Below are positions 16,690 through 27,377 of a stretch of DNA of 64,000 nt, piece by piece; position 1 is the first letter of the stretch, and each line of letters begins with the position of its first letter. Position numbers and translations under genes: made by a program. The notes under the pieces are model-generated. The model was not told the DNA's origin. It did no database searches and saw nothing but the letters and a program-made list of their open reading frames with translations. The stretch is from Dyella dinghuensis (lineage in GTDB: Bacteria; Pseudomonadota; Gammaproteobacteria; Xanthomonadales; Rhodanobacteraceae), in the NCBI RefSeq assembly GCF_003977615.1, contig NZ_RYZR01000003.1, forward strand, positions 434,001 through 498,000. The letters run 5' to 3'.

Positions 16690-17658
16690 ATGAAAGCGCT
16701 TCGCTTTGACCATCCTGGCAAACCCGATGTGTTGGAGTACGTGGATGTCCCTACCCCGGTTATCGATGCCGATAGCGCATTGGTACGCGTTCGCGCGGCG
16801 TCGGTTAACCCCAGTGACGTGAAGAACGTTTCAGGACATTTTTCGCAAACGACGTTGCCCCGCATTCCCGGGCGAGATTTCAGCGGTGTGGTGGAACAAG
16901 GGCCAAAGGACTGGATCAGCGCGGAAGTCTGGGGAACCGGCGGCGATATCGGCTTCACGCGCGATGGCACGCATGCCGAGTACATCAAAGTACCTGTCGC
17001 GGCCCTGGTGCGAAAACCGAAGAGCTTGAGTCATGAAGAAGCCGCGTCGGTAGGCGTGAACTTTGTGGTTGCATGGCTCGGTACCATCGATTTCGCGCAA
17101 TTGCGTCAAGGCGAAACCATCGCCGTGATCGGCGCAGGCGGCGGTGTGGGCGGTGCAGTGACGCAGATCGCCAAATCGCTTGGATGCCGAGTCATCGGAA
17201 TCAATCGCGGTCCACTCGATCCGAATTCACCTGCGGGCCGGCGTGTGGATACCTTCGTGATGTTCGATGACGACACCGTCACTCGCGTACGGCAACTGGA
17301 TGGTTTGGCTGACGGTACCGATGTCGTTTTTGACAGCGTAGGCGGCATCGCTTTCAACATGGCGCTTGGGCTGGCGAAGCGGCGCGGCCGCGTCGTGGAA
17401 ATCAGCGCAACAGGCCAGCGCCGCGTCGAGTTCGACCTGATCGACTTCTACCACAACGAAACACAGTTGCTAGGCGCCGACAGCGCCAAACTGGGCGTGG
17501 CCGAGTCGGCGCGCCTGATGAAGGCGATTGCCACTGGTTTTGACGAGGGCAAGTTCGATGCCCCAGTCATCGCCCAGCGGTTCACCCTGGCTCAGGGCCG
17601 CGAAGCTTATGAGGCAGTGGCCCGTGGTACGACCGGGCGCGTCGTAATCGTCCCTTGA
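16690..17658 (+). CDS. MDR-family NADPH:quinone oxidoreductase-like protein
   Basis: The protein has 322 aa. The start at 16690 is chosen because GGAG lies 6 bases upstream; an in-frame ATG at 16675 overlaps that site. The GroES-like domain (about 1-115) carries VNPSDVKNVSG and PGRDFSGVV. The Rossmann part has the dinucleotide motif VIGAGGGVGGAVTQIAKSLG and the VFDSVGG motif. Zinc ligands are absent, placing it among zinc-independent quinone or enoyl reductases. The substrate is unknown. It may be controlled by the AraC regulator immediately upstream. Confidence 0.88.
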   Translation: MKALRFDHPGKPDVLEYVDVPTPVIDADSALVRVRAASVNPSDVKNVSGHFSQTTLPRIPGRDFSGVVEQGPKDWISAEVWGTGGDIGFTRDGTHAEYIKVPVAALVRKPKSLSHEEAASVGVNFVVAWLGTIDFAQLRQGETIAVIGAGGGVGGAVTQIAKSLGCRVIGINRGPLDPNSPAGRRVDTFVMFDDDTVTRVRQLDGLADGTDVVFDSVGGIAFNMALGLAKRRGRVVEISATGQRRVEFDLIDFYHNETQLLGADSAKLGVAESARLMKAIATGFDEGKFDAPVIAQRFTLAQGREAYEAVARGTTGRVVIVP

Positions 17659-17692
17659 GCGTCAGCACCCACCCCATCATTCAGGAGCGGCG

Positions 17693-17857
17693 ATGAAGCC
17701 TTACCTCGTATCTGTAGCCGTGGGCGTACTGGTTGGCCTGATTTACGGCTTCTTGCGCGTCAAATCCCCGGCACCGCCTACCGTGGCATTGGTTGGCCTG
17801 TTCGGCATGCTGGCGGGTGAGCAGCTCGTGGCATTAATCCGCTCGATGATGCCGTAG
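17693..17857 (+). CDS. XapX-domain small membrane protein
   Basis: The protein has only 54 aa. It begins MKPYLVSVAVGVLVGLIYG, has a central RVKSPAPPTVALVGLFGML and ends near GEQLVALI. Two hydrophobic helices flank the conserved S-PAPP-ALVGL-GML-GE pattern of the XapX family. CAGGAG stands just before the ATG. The gene follows the oxidoreductase by 34 bases in the same direction and is convergent with the next gene, three bases away. XapX proteins have no established function. Confidence 0.85.
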   Translation: MKPYLVSVAVGVLVGLIYGFLRVKSPAPPTVALVGLFGMLAGEQLVALIRSMMP

Positions 17858-17860
17858 GCG

Positions 17861-18139
17861 TTAAACGCTGGCTTTGGGCTTGCGCCCCCGGCGCGGTTTG
17901 GCTTCTGCCTGGGCAATCAGTCCCTGCAGGTAGGCAATGCCTTCTTCCTCCGGAAAGAAGGACACCACGTCGGCAACCGAGAGCTTGTAACGCTCTTTCA
18001 GGGCAAGAAATTCCCCTTTCGCCCTTTCCATAGCGGATAAGGCCGCCTGTTTTTTGCTTGGTGGGCGCTGTTCGTTCTGCTTGTCGAGCGCTGCCAGTTC
18101 TTCCTGGAAGCGGCGGAAGGCGTCTTTGGGGAGTGTCAT
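17861..18139 (-). CDS. small H-NS-like / basic-tailed DNA-binding protein
   Basis: The protein has 92 aa. The first 70 residues are helical and charged, with a coiled-coil look (FRRFQEELAALDKQNEQ and AMERAKGEFLALKERYKLSVADVVSFF). The C-terminus KPRRGRKPKASV resembles the basic R-GR-P minor-groove motif of H-NS-type and AT-hook proteins. The classical H-NS C-terminal domain is shortened. It may be a small nucleoid-associated protein (inference from layout). The gene is convergent with the XapX gene with only 3 bases between stops. Confidence 0.6.
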   Translation of the reverse strand: MTLPKDAFRRFQEELAALDKQNEQRPPSKKQAALSAMERAKGEFLALKERYKLSVADVVSFFPEEEGIAYLQGLIAQAEAKPRRGRKPKASV

Positions 18140-18508
18140 GGCAACGTGGGGGTGCTGCAGGGAGCCCCGATTATCTCATAGACGCTGGGCTTGTTAGGGC
18201 CGCCAGCCATGGGCAGCGCAAGTTTTCTCGATCACGGCTTAATGATTGGCAAGCTCGTGCCGATATCGCGGATAGACAAGCGGAAAACCGATGTGTCGCC
18301 CTTCACGTTTTGAATCACGCCATTTCATATGATTGCCTGAGCGTAACGCTGCGATTCTTTGTTTCAGGACTGTCACCGCTTGCCGCCCTGGTCTTTGACC
18401 GAACTGCACGGTTGGCACGCTTCATGAATTGCCTTACAGCGTTATCGGCGAGTTACACCGCTCAGGGATGGCTGGGGTGCGGTTATCTCGACATCAGGGG
18501 ACGCGGGG
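18140..18508. other. 369-base divergent intergenic region
   Basis: This region lies between the H-NS-like gene (leftward) and the MASE1 gene (rightward). A frame at 18058-18528 crosses the H-NS-like gene and has no features. No clear hairpin or promoter is seen; both promoters should lie here. Confidence 0.4.
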
Positions 18509-20155
18509 ATGATCAAATCAATCGCTGAAAATAGGTGGGTGCGCCAGATTGCCGTGGCGCTCGGATATGCACTCGTCTACACCGTGCTGCGGCCTTATTC
18601 GGGCGGTGTATGGACGGTGACCGCCGGCCTGCGTCTTAGCTGCCTGTTGTTATTTCCCCCTCGCTATTGGCCAGCGCTGATCGTTGGTGAATGCGCCGCC
18701 ATCATTCCTTTTTATTACCCCATGGCAGAACGCTTTGGCACGCTATGGGTCATTGTCAGCTCGATACCTCCGATGCTTGTTGCAGCGCCCATCGTTTGGT
18801 GGAGTACTCGCAAACTCGGGATGTTTCCCTCGAAGCGAACAGTCAAGTTGAAGGCGCTGCTGATCTGCATTACGACGCTGTCGCTGATTTGGGTCGCGAT
18901 GGGGTATGCCAGCGGACTCACTGCCATTGCTTCCGCCAGAGCCCTCCACCATTACCAATGGATAGAAATTCCTTATGCAGTGCTCGGTAAATACGTGGGC
19001 ATCCTCACCATCGTACCGCTTGCCCTGGCGTTCAAATTACGCAAACCTCTGCCGTGGCGTGCGCAATGGGATGAATGGACCAAGAGTCGTCTGACGCTGG
19101 ATACAGCCATGCTGTTGCTGCCGACGCTGGCAGTACTTGTATGGATGTATCGAGATGTGTCGGTCGACATCCGCCAGGTCATTCAGATGGCCATGTTTCT
19201 CCCTGTCGCGTGGCTCACTTCCAAACATGGCTGGCGAGCTGCCGCGATCGGCACAACGGTTGTGATGTTCTGCATCTTCATAGGCAATGCGGCAGACCCG
19301 AATCTGGGTCTGGTCGAAACGCAGGCCTTCATCGCGTTCGCCTCCACCAGCCTATTTGCGCTGGGTGTGCGCATCAGTGCGCAGAATGCGCGAGAGGAAC
19401 AAGAACAACTCGATGCGCAAGCAGCCGTAAAACTCGCACAGCAAGGGCTCTATGCATGCGAAGTACGCATGCGTCAAACCGCCCAGGCGCTGGAACAGAT
19501 CGGCGGTACGCTACAGCTGACGCAAACCAGGTTGCTTAACCGATTCAAACACATGCTCCCGCTGGCGGAAGGCCAGACGTATTTCAAGCAAGTCGCCACG
19601 ACACAAAACCAAGTCTATCGACTGGCGGAGTCCATGCATCCGATAGCGTGGCGTGAACGTGGTCTGCCCGCCGCCTTAGGAGAAACCATAGCGCGCTCAC
19701 TGGATGAAAGTGGCATTGCCTATCGCTTCCAACTCAAAGGTCGTGGACTGAGCCAACTTTCGTCCAGCGTGCACGCCGCCATCTACCGCTTCGCATGCGA
19801 AGCGGTCGTTTATATCTGCGAACAACAAGAATGGTCCTCGGTAGCCATTACACTACGTGGCGGCCTTACAAACGGACAGCAATGGGCGACGCTGCGCGTT
19901 GAAGGATCTACGCACCCTTCCGACATCAACGATCCTCTTTACACCAAATGCGACAGCCGTCAGGTCGCACTTAAACTCGGCACCAACGGAATGGGCATCG
20001 AGGCTATGCGCGATCATGTGCGCTTGTATGACGGCGGTCTGCATGTACGTCGCATGCAAGGCAATATCCAGATTACCGCGTTGATGCATGACGCCTACGA
20101 ATCATTGCGGGAGGCCACAACCGGCGCTCCCGCACGCGAACTCTACATACGTTGA
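18509..20155 (+). CDS. MASE1-domain sensor with degenerate histidine kinase module
   Basis: The protein has 548 aa. Residues about 10-300 form about eight hydrophobic helices in the MASE1 pattern (VWTVTAGLRLSCLLLFPPRYWPA at the second). After a coiled coil (about 300-350) comes a region like the UhpB/NarX-type kinases: SMHPIAWRERGLPAALGE mimics their LRP-LD-LGL-AAL motif, and a reduced HATPase lobe ends NGMGIEAMRDHVRLYDGGL. I cannot find the expected phosphoacceptor ELHD-type His, and the ATP-binding boxes are weak. It may be a sensor that no longer phosphorylates, or it may act with another protein. No regulator gene is adjacent. Confidence 0.8.
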   Translation: MIKSIAENRWVRQIAVALGYALVYTVLRPYSGGVWTVTAGLRLSCLLLFPPRYWPALIVGECAAIIPFYYPMAERFGTLWVIVSSIPPMLVAAPIVWWSTRKLGMFPSKRTVKLKALLICITTLSLIWVAMGYASGLTAIASARALHHYQWIEIPYAVLGKYVGILTIVPLALAFKLRKPLPWRAQWDEWTKSRLTLDTAMLLLPTLAVLVWMYRDVSVDIRQVIQMAMFLPVAWLTSKHGWRAAAIGTTVVMFCIFIGNAADPNLGLVETQAFIAFASTSLFALGVRISAQNAREEQEQLDAQAAVKLAQQGLYACEVRMRQTAQALEQIGGTLQLTQTRLLNRFKHMLPLAEGQTYFKQVATTQNQVYRLAESMHPIAWRERGLPAALGETIARSLDESGIAYRFQLKGRGLSQLSSSVHAAIYRFACEAVVYICEQQEWSSVAITLRGGLTNGQQWATLRVEGSTHPSDINDPLYTKCDSRQVALKLGTNGMGIEAMRDHVRLYDGGLHVRRMQGNIQITALMHDAYESLREATTGAPARELYIR

Positions 20156-20178
20156 CAGGCAACGTTAAACAGTGCCGA

Positions 20179-20667
20179 TCATTGGTTAATGGAGATCGTC
20201 CCGATGTTGCACTTCGTTGGGTCAGAACACAGGCCAGCACTGTTGGAGATGGCGAAGGTTACTGCTCCAGTGCTCTGAGGCGTAGCCGTGATCTGCGTTG
20301 CACTGTCGTTGTAAACCGTCTCGGTTGTCGCTGCAGTGGAAGCATCAGCGTTCTGGACACTGCCCTGCGATACCTGCACGGACGAAGCATCCGTTCCGAT
20401 CGGCAACACCAGCGTCTGACCTCCCGCCGTCGCGACAGCGCCACGCACTGTGCCGTTGGCGTCGTTGATTTGGATGTAGCGGATCCCGTCACGCACGAAC
20501 ACATAAACGTGATAGTGCGGACTGACGCTCACATCGGTAGCGTTCGGCCACGATTGGCCCAATCCGGTGGTGGGTGCTTGAGCCAGCGCCGATACGGAAA
20601 GCGAAAGAGCCATGACGCCTGCTGCGATGGTCAGACGAGAAACGAATTTGGATGATTTGCAGAACAT
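20179..20667 (-). CDS. small secreted protein of unknown function
   Basis: The protein has 162 aa. It has a signal peptide (LTIAAGVMALSLSVSALAQA, cleavage near residue 30) and a beta-rich, Ser/Thr/Ala-rich mature part containing HYHVYVFVRDGIRYIQIND near its start. Two cysteines near the C-terminus (CSDPTKC) could form a disulfide loop. AAGGGG stands before the ATG. It is convergent with the MASE1 gene, whose stop is about 24 bases away. I recognise no family; secretion is the only firm statement. Confidence 0.75.
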   Translation of the reverse strand: MFCKSSKFVSRLTIAAGVMALSLSVSALAQAPTTGLGQSWPNATDVSVSPHYHVYVFVRDGIRYIQINDANGTVRGAVATAGGQTLVLPIGTDASSVQVSQGSVQNADASTAATTETVYNDSATQITATPQSTGAVTFAISNSAGLCSDPTKCNIGTISINQ

Positions 20668-21318
20668 AAAAATCCCCTTTTTGGGTTGTGGTGCGGATTG
20701 CCCTCGGCACGGTAGCCCCAGATACGTCTAGGCCGTGCCAAGCACCTACACCTACTAACCCGATGTAGCTGCCGGTTCTGGGCACCCTGTCTCACTTGAG
20801 GCACACAATCGTTTTTTCTTGCGCAAGCACCAGGTTTGATGCTTTTGCGCTACCGGATTCGATCGAACTTCGGGATGTGACCGCGGTGGTCAGCAACTTC
20901 GAGCACCATCGTCGCGAGATAGTCGAGTTCGCGTTGCTCCACCGAGTCACTACGCACCATCGTCAACGGATACGCTTTGGTTTTATCTCTCAGCGCAGCA
21001 CGTGCTGCTTCTGCATACGTCAGACAGCGAGCGATGGGCTTGCACTACTCTCGCGAAGGCTTATGTCGACGTCGCGTGCACGTGATCAACATCACGTTTT
21101 CAACATAGGGGAAGCGTCAGTCATTCCGATTGGCTTCCCGTTTGCGTAGCGGCAGAAAACAACCATGCGACTGAACTTCAAGTCACAAATTTTCACCGCG
21201 TGAGCACAAACATCACCCTACGCTCCTGCAGCCACTTGGCACCCCTGGGGAGGGGGGCATCAATTTAGTTTCCTCACAATCTTTTCTTCTTTCTTATTAA
21301 CCTTGGGAGTAGGTTTAA
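20668..21318. other. 651-base region upstream of the S53 protease
   Basis: No credible gene is present; the frame at 20796-21149 has no family-like features. A G-rich run (about 21246-21257) followed by a pyrimidine-rich stretch (21270-21300) precedes the S53 protease. GGGAG lies about 14 bases before its ATG. The length suggests a regulated promoter or long leader, but no specific site can be named. Confidence 0.4.
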
Positions 21319-23052
21319 ATGAATAGAACAGATTTGATGAAATCGTTTTCGGCGAAGGGGATTTTCAATTCGCGCGGCAAGCTCTGCGCGCTGCCCTTGG
21401 CAATCATGATGGCAGTTGGCGCAAGCGGCGCTGCCAATGCAGCGCAGTTCTACACGCATCACGTGAGAGCGGCAGTCGCTCAGGCCACAGCGCAAGAAGT
21501 AGGCACGCTTCCTTCCAGCAAACTAATGGCCATTGATGTTGTGCTGCCCGTACGCGATCAGGCCAGCCTTGATCAGTTCGTGGCGGCCGTCAGCAACCCG
21601 GCAAGCCTGCAGTATCGGCAATACGTGACACCACAAGAGTTCACCGAACGCTTTGGGCCTTCGCAAAGTGACTATGACACCGTCGTTCAATACTTGACGA
21701 GAAACGGTTTCACGGTGACCGGTGGAACCCGTGACAGCATGGACGTGCAAGCTGTAGGTCCGGTTTCTGCCGTGGAAACGGCCTTCAACGTCAAGATGCG
21801 CATGTATCAGCATCCGACTGAGAATCGCCAGTTCTACGCGCCAGATCGTGAGCCGACCACTTCGCTTGCCATTTCGTTGTGGCACGTGTCGGGCCTCGAC
21901 AACTATTCGATTCCGCATCCGCAGTATGAGAAGAAGAGCGATTACGCCGCCGCACACGGCATTTCGCCAGACGCCGTGGTGTCGCATGCGACCACCGGCT
22001 CGGGCCCGTCTTCTTCGTTCCTGGGCAGCGACATGCGCGCGGCATATTACGGTAACGGCTCGCTTACCGGTGCAGGTCAGACGTTGGGTCTCTTTGAATA
22101 CTATGGCATCAATACCGCGGACATCACGCTGTATTACAAGAACGCCAAGGAAACCAATCCGAATAACCTCACCGTTGTTTCTACCGACGGCACCTCCACG
22201 AGCTGCACCGGTAGCTGTGACGATGGCGAACAAGCGCTCGACGTGACGCAAGCACAAGGCATGGCGCCAGGGCTTTCCAGCGTCGTCATGTATGTCGGCT
22301 CCACCGACACCGCCATCATTAGCGCGATGACAACGACAACCGATTCCAACGGAGTGTTGCCGCTGACGCTCAGCTGTTCGTGGGGCTGGACGCCGGAAGA
22401 CGCCACTACACTCGATCCCTATTTTGAAAAGATGGCCGCACAAGGCCAGAGCTTCTTTGTCGCGTCCGGCGATTCGGGTGAATGGACAAAGACCGGCAAC
22501 GCAGAATCGTGGCCTGCTGACGATGCTCACATCATCAGCGTCGGTGGCACCGATCTGGTGACATCGAGCGCCGCAGGTCCCTGGAAGTCGGAAACAGCGT
22601 GGAGCGATTCATCGGGTGGTATTTCCCCCAACGACATCGCCATTCCCACGTGGCAGCAGATCTCCGGCGTCATCACCTCAACCAATAAGGGCTCAACGAA
22701 ATATCGCAACGGTCCAGATATTTCGGCCAATGCAAACTTCACCTTCTATACCTGCGCCGACGGCAGCTGCCAGGCAAATGAGTATGGTGGTACGAGCTTC
22801 GCAGCACCCATGTGGGCCGCGTTTGTGGCGTTGGCCGATCAACAGATTGCCAACAACGGCAGCACCGCCTATGTGGGCTTCTTGAACCCAACGGTCTATG
22901 CCAACAATGCACCCGAAGGAACGACCTATACGACAACGTTCCACGACATCACGAGTGGCAAGAACGAAAAGTTCTCGACTGAAAAGGGCTATGACCTCGT
23001 CACTGGATGGGGCAGCCCACAAGCTGCGCTGATCAACAACCTGGCTCAGTAA
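21319..23052 (+). CDS. secreted S53 family serine-carboxyl peptidase (kumamolisin-like), catalytically intact
   Basis: The protein has 577 aa. A signal peptide (LPLAIMMAVGASGAANAA) is followed by a pro-kumamolisin propeptide (about 50-200) and the S53 catalytic domain (about 215-577). The triad is present: Glu304 and Asp308 in GEQALD and Ser493 in GGTSFAAP, with oxyanion Asp385 in ASGDSG. The C-terminal calcium site region FHDITSG and GYDLVTGWGS is intact. Family members are acid-active secreted endopeptidases that mature by autocleavage. The enzyme probably degrades external protein. A strong terminator follows. It contrasts with the triad-deficient paralogue at 696-3500. Confidence 0.95.
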   Translation: MNRTDLMKSFSAKGIFNSRGKLCALPLAIMMAVGASGAANAAQFYTHHVRAAVAQATAQEVGTLPSSKLMAIDVVLPVRDQASLDQFVAAVSNPASLQYRQYVTPQEFTERFGPSQSDYDTVVQYLTRNGFTVTGGTRDSMDVQAVGPVSAVETAFNVKMRMYQHPTENRQFYAPDREPTTSLAISLWHVSGLDNYSIPHPQYEKKSDYAAAHGISPDAVVSHATTGSGPSSSFLGSDMRAAYYGNGSLTGAGQTLGLFEYYGINTADITLYYKNAKETNPNNLTVVSTDGTSTSCTGSCDDGEQALDVTQAQGMAPGLSSVVMYVGSTDTAIISAMTTTTDSNGVLPLTLSCSWGWTPEDATTLDPYFEKMAAQGQSFFVASGDSGEWTKTGNAESWPADDAHIISVGGTDLVTSSAAGPWKSETAWSDSSGGISPNDIAIPTWQQISGVITSTNKGSTKYRNGPDISANANFTFYTCADGSCQANEYGGTSFAAPMWAAFVALADQQIANNGSTAYVGFLNPTVYANNAPEGTTYTTTFHDITSGKNEKFSTEKGYDLVTGWGSPQAALINNLAQ

Positions 23053-23095
23053 TTGTTCCAACGAGAGATTCGAAGAGGACTTTGAGTAAACGAAG

Positions 23096-23122
23096 GGGCG
23101 CGGTTATCCGCGCCCTTTTTTT
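23096..23122 (+). terminator. rho-independent terminator of the S53 protease gene
   Basis: GGGCGCGG (23096-23103) pairs with CCGCGCCC (23108-23115) around TTAT and is followed by seven T residues (23116-23122). This is the textbook form, about 45 bases after the protease stop. Confidence 0.92.
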
Positions 23123-23323
23123 GACATCTACTCAAGGGCCGCCAAACATAGGTTCCGATTTGCAAACATTCCTGCCCACCATGTTTGGCCCACCGCTCAC
23201 CCTCAAGGCGTAACGCACATCGCATGCTTAGTCGCTCAATCGCTGTCCACTCATTGTTGCGAAATCGGATCCAAGTGATCGCTCGAATTGACCAAACGCT
23301 AAGATTGATTTTCTCCCGAGCAA

Positions 23324-23348
23324 TAAAAAAGCCCTGAAAAATCAGGGC
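23324..23348 (-). terminator. rho-independent terminator of tRNA-Ser
   Basis: On the minus strand GCCCTGA (23348-23342) pairs with TCAGGGC (23337-23331), followed by a run of T (complement of A 23330-23325). It lies 12 bases after the tRNA-Ser 3' end. Confidence 0.88.
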
Positions 23349-23359
23349 CTTGATTTTAC

Positions 23360-23449
23360 TGGCGGAGAGAGTGGGATTCGAACCCACGGTAGGCTTACAC
23401 CTACGGCAGTTTTCAAGACTGCTGCCTTAAACCACTCGGCCATCTCTCC
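23360..23449 (-). tRNA. tRNA-Ser (anticodon UGA)
   Basis: This is a complete class II tRNA on the minus strand. The acceptor GGAGAGA starts at 23449. The anticodon loop CTTGAAA gives UGA. A long variable arm follows, then T arm GTGGGTTCGAATCCCAC, and encoded CCA ends at 23360. It lies downstream of serS in the same direction, a natural pairing of tRNA and its synthetase. A strong terminator follows. Confidence 0.96.
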
Positions 23450-23503
23450 GGATTTAGCGGCTGGCGAGCGCGTATCAGCGTCACCAGCGAGGGCGACATG
23501 GTA

Positions 23504-25191
<1,688 letters not shown>

Positions 25192-25254
25192 TTATGGCTG
25201 CCGGGCTAGCGCCACCGCAACGCGGGAGCGCCCTGCCCGCGCCCATAGCCTCGA

Positions 25255-25830
25255 TCAGGCCGTCTTGGTTTCGCGGCGCCCAAGCCACCAGGCCATCACG
25301 GCGCCCGCCAGCAGCCACCCGATCACTTGTTCGACGAGTGCTGCCGTCGCCAGCGCCGTCGGGAAGCGATACCAGTTCCAGTAGGGAATCATCATGCTTA
25401 GCCATGCGAAAAGCGTGGCGACCACGGCAATACCCAAGCGCTTGGTGAAGCCGAACGCGGCCATACCCATCAGGCAAGCCAACATGAGTGCCGACAGCGT
25501 ATCGGAGGCCCATTCGCGTACGAGCTGCGGGCCCATTTGCGTCATATCGATGCCCTGCGGCTCGTAAACCACCCAGGCGTAAGGCGAAGTCGCGGCTTTT
25601 TTGCCGTATGCCGCCCTGACCGCCGGATCGCCCATCTGATTCGGGTCGATGGACGGCAGGATGTAGACACCGGGCTGCGTACCCAATCCCTCATGCAACG
25701 AACTGAGGACAACGTCTTCATGGATCGGTTGATGGATGCCCGGATTGCCTAGCCCAAGCAGCATATGGGCGACGAAACCCCAGAAGAACAGGACGATACC
25801 GCCAAAGATCCCCGCAACGAGTACGCGCAT
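25255..25830 (-). CDS. inner-membrane protein of unknown function
   Basis: The protein has 191 aa. The start at 25830 is preceded by GGAGGGG; longer frames to 26037 overlap rarA and are not credible. There is an N-terminal helix (VLVAGIFGGIVLFFWGFVAHMLL), a soluble segment (about 30-100) with Pro/Gly and YAWVVYEPQG, then three helices near the C-terminus (SALMLACLMGMAAFGF, GIAVVATLFAWLSMMI, VIGWLLAGAVMAWWLG). In related genomes crcB often occupies this place between rarA and serS; this protein has no CrcB features. Function unknown. Confidence 0.75.
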   Translation of the reverse strand: MRVLVAGIFGGIVLFFWGFVAHMLLGLGNPGIHQPIHEDVVLSSLHEGLGTQPGVYILPSIDPNQMGDPAVRAAYGKKAATSPYAWVVYEPQGIDMTQMGPQLVREWASDTLSALMLACLMGMAAFGFTKRLGIAVVATLFAWLSMMIPYWNWYRFPTALATAALVEQVIGWLLAGAVMAWWLGRRETKTA

Positions 25831-25913
25831 AGACAGCCCCTCCCCGGTTGGATGTGAGATGCAATCTAGGCGCCCCCGCAGGTGGCTGCAAGGGATCGCG
25901 CCGCATGATGCGG

Positions 25914-27272
25914 CTAGGGCTTCCGCGCCTGTTTGCGCGCTTCGCGTAACGACTGAAGTTTCTCGCGCAGCTTCAGTTCCAGCCCGCGCTCGACGGGGTG
26001 ATAGAACTCGGTTCCTTCCAGCGCATCGGGCAGGCATTGCTGACCGAGTGCCACGCCGCCTTCGACATCATGGTCGTATTGATAGCCTTTGCCGTAGCCG
26101 AGGCCTTTCATCAACTTGGTCGGTGCGTTGCGCAAGTGCATGGGCACGTCGAGCGTGCCGGTTTCGCACACGATTGCGCGGGCCTGGTTATAGGCCTTGT
26201 ACGCAGCGTTGCTCTTGGGTGCGATGGCAAGCCAGATGGCAAGCTGCGCGAGCCCCAGCTCACCTTCGGGACTGCCAAGGCGTTCGTAGGTATCCCACGC
26301 ATCCAGCGCCATGCGCCATGCGCGCGGCTCCGCGAGACCAACATCTTCGACGGCCATGCGTGTCATGCGTCGCGCGAGATATAGCGGATCGCAACCACCG
26401 TCGAGCATGCGCACGAGCCAGTACACCGCCGCGTCTGGATCAGAAGAACGTACGGATTTATGCAGCGCAGATATCTGGTCGTAGAACTGCTCGCCGCCCT
26501 TGTCGAAACGGCGCGTGCGATCGGCAAGCACCTGTTCCAATGTTGCGTCGTCGATGACTTGGCCGTCGGCAAGTTCTGCCGCGATTTCCAGCAACGTTAG
26601 TGCACGGCGTACGTCGCCGTCAGCAGCCTTGGCGATCAGTTGCAACGTGGCAAGCGAAACGTCGAGCTTGAGTGCACCCAGTCCACGTTCTTCATCGACC
26701 AGCGCACGTTGAAGTGCTGCAACGATATCGTCCACCGACACCGCATCCAGCACGTGCACACGACAGCGCGACAGCAACGCGGAGTTCAACTCGAACGATG
26801 GATTTTCCGTCGTAGCGCCAATGAAGATGATGACGCCGCGTTCAATGTGCGGCAGAAAGGCATCCTGCTGCGCCTTGTTGAAGCGATGCACCTCGTCGAC
26901 AAACAACACCGTGCGCCGGCCCTGCGCAAAGTTAACTTCCGCTTCGGCCAGCGCCTTGCGCACTTCAGGCAACCCGGAGAGCACCGCAGAAATGGCGCGA
27001 AAATCCGCATCGGCATAGCGCGCAACGAGCAGCGCCAGCGTTGTCTTGCCGCAACCGGGCGGTCCCCAAAGCACCATCGAGTGCACACGTCCGGCTTCTA
27101 ACGCGCGCCGCAATGCCTTGCCTGGCGCGAGCAAGCGCTGTTGACCGACAATCTCGTCGAGATCGTTTGGCCGCATACGCTCGGCCAGTGGTTTGAGCTC
27201 GTCCGAATCCGCCGCAAAAAGTTCTGGCGTATGGTGGGGGCTGCGTCGTTCCATCGCTGGATGATAGGGCAT
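25914..27272 (-). CDS. rarA: replication-associated recombination protein A
   Basis: The protein has 452 aa, a AAA+ ATPase of the RarA/MgsA/WRNIP1 family related to clamp loaders; it acts at stalled replication forks. Walker A is GPPGCGKTT (about 70-78), Walker B VLFVDEVHRFNKAQQDAFLP (about 122-141), sensor 1 near GATTENPSFELNSALLSR. The C-terminal tetramerisation region follows from about 250. The start could be 27272 or 27254; neither has a strong ribosome site. It lies 83 bases upstream of the membrane protein gene. Upstream is the AT-rich divergent region shared with the TonB receptor. Confidence 0.97.
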   Translation of the reverse strand: MPYHPAMERRSPHHTPELFAADSDELKPLAERMRPNDLDEIVGQQRLLAPGKALRRALEAGRVHSMVLWGPPGCGKTTLALLVARYADADFRAISAVLSGLPEVRKALAEAEVNFAQGRRTVLFVDEVHRFNKAQQDAFLPHIERGVIIFIGATTENPSFELNSALLSRCRVHVLDAVSVDDIVAALQRALVDEERGLGALKLDVSLATLQLIAKAADGDVRRALTLLEIAAELADGQVIDDATLEQVLADRTRRFDKGGEQFYDQISALHKSVRSSDPDAAVYWLVRMLDGGCDPLYLARRMTRMAVEDVGLAEPRAWRMALDAWDTYERLGSPEGELGLAQLAIWLAIAPKSNAAYKAYNQARAIVCETGTLDVPMHLRNAPTKLMKGLGYGKGYQYDHDVEGGVALGQQCLPDALEGTEFYHPVERGLELKLREKLQSLREARKQARKP

Positions 27273-27377
27273 CTGCTGCGAGCGCCGTTTTGGGCGTTTA
27301 CAGGCCCGACGCTTACGACAGACTTGCGAATAGAATCGGAACGGATATTTCGGGCGTGATCAAAATCACTATTGCGC

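Larger units (their letters stand above)
23053..23359. other. intergenic region between the S53 protease and tRNA-Ser
   Basis: This stretch holds the two terminators listed separately and no gene. A short minus-strand frame at 23046-23387 runs through the tRNA-Ser 3' end and is not credible. Confidence 0.5.

Noticed and set aside
18058-18528. 156-codon plus-strand frame upstream of the MASE1 gene
   Set aside because: It overlaps the H-NS-like gene antisense and the start of the MASE1 gene, and its composition does not look like a protein.
20796-21149. 117-codon frame in front of the S53 protease
   Set aside because: No ribosome site or domain features. The region fits a long promoter/leader better.
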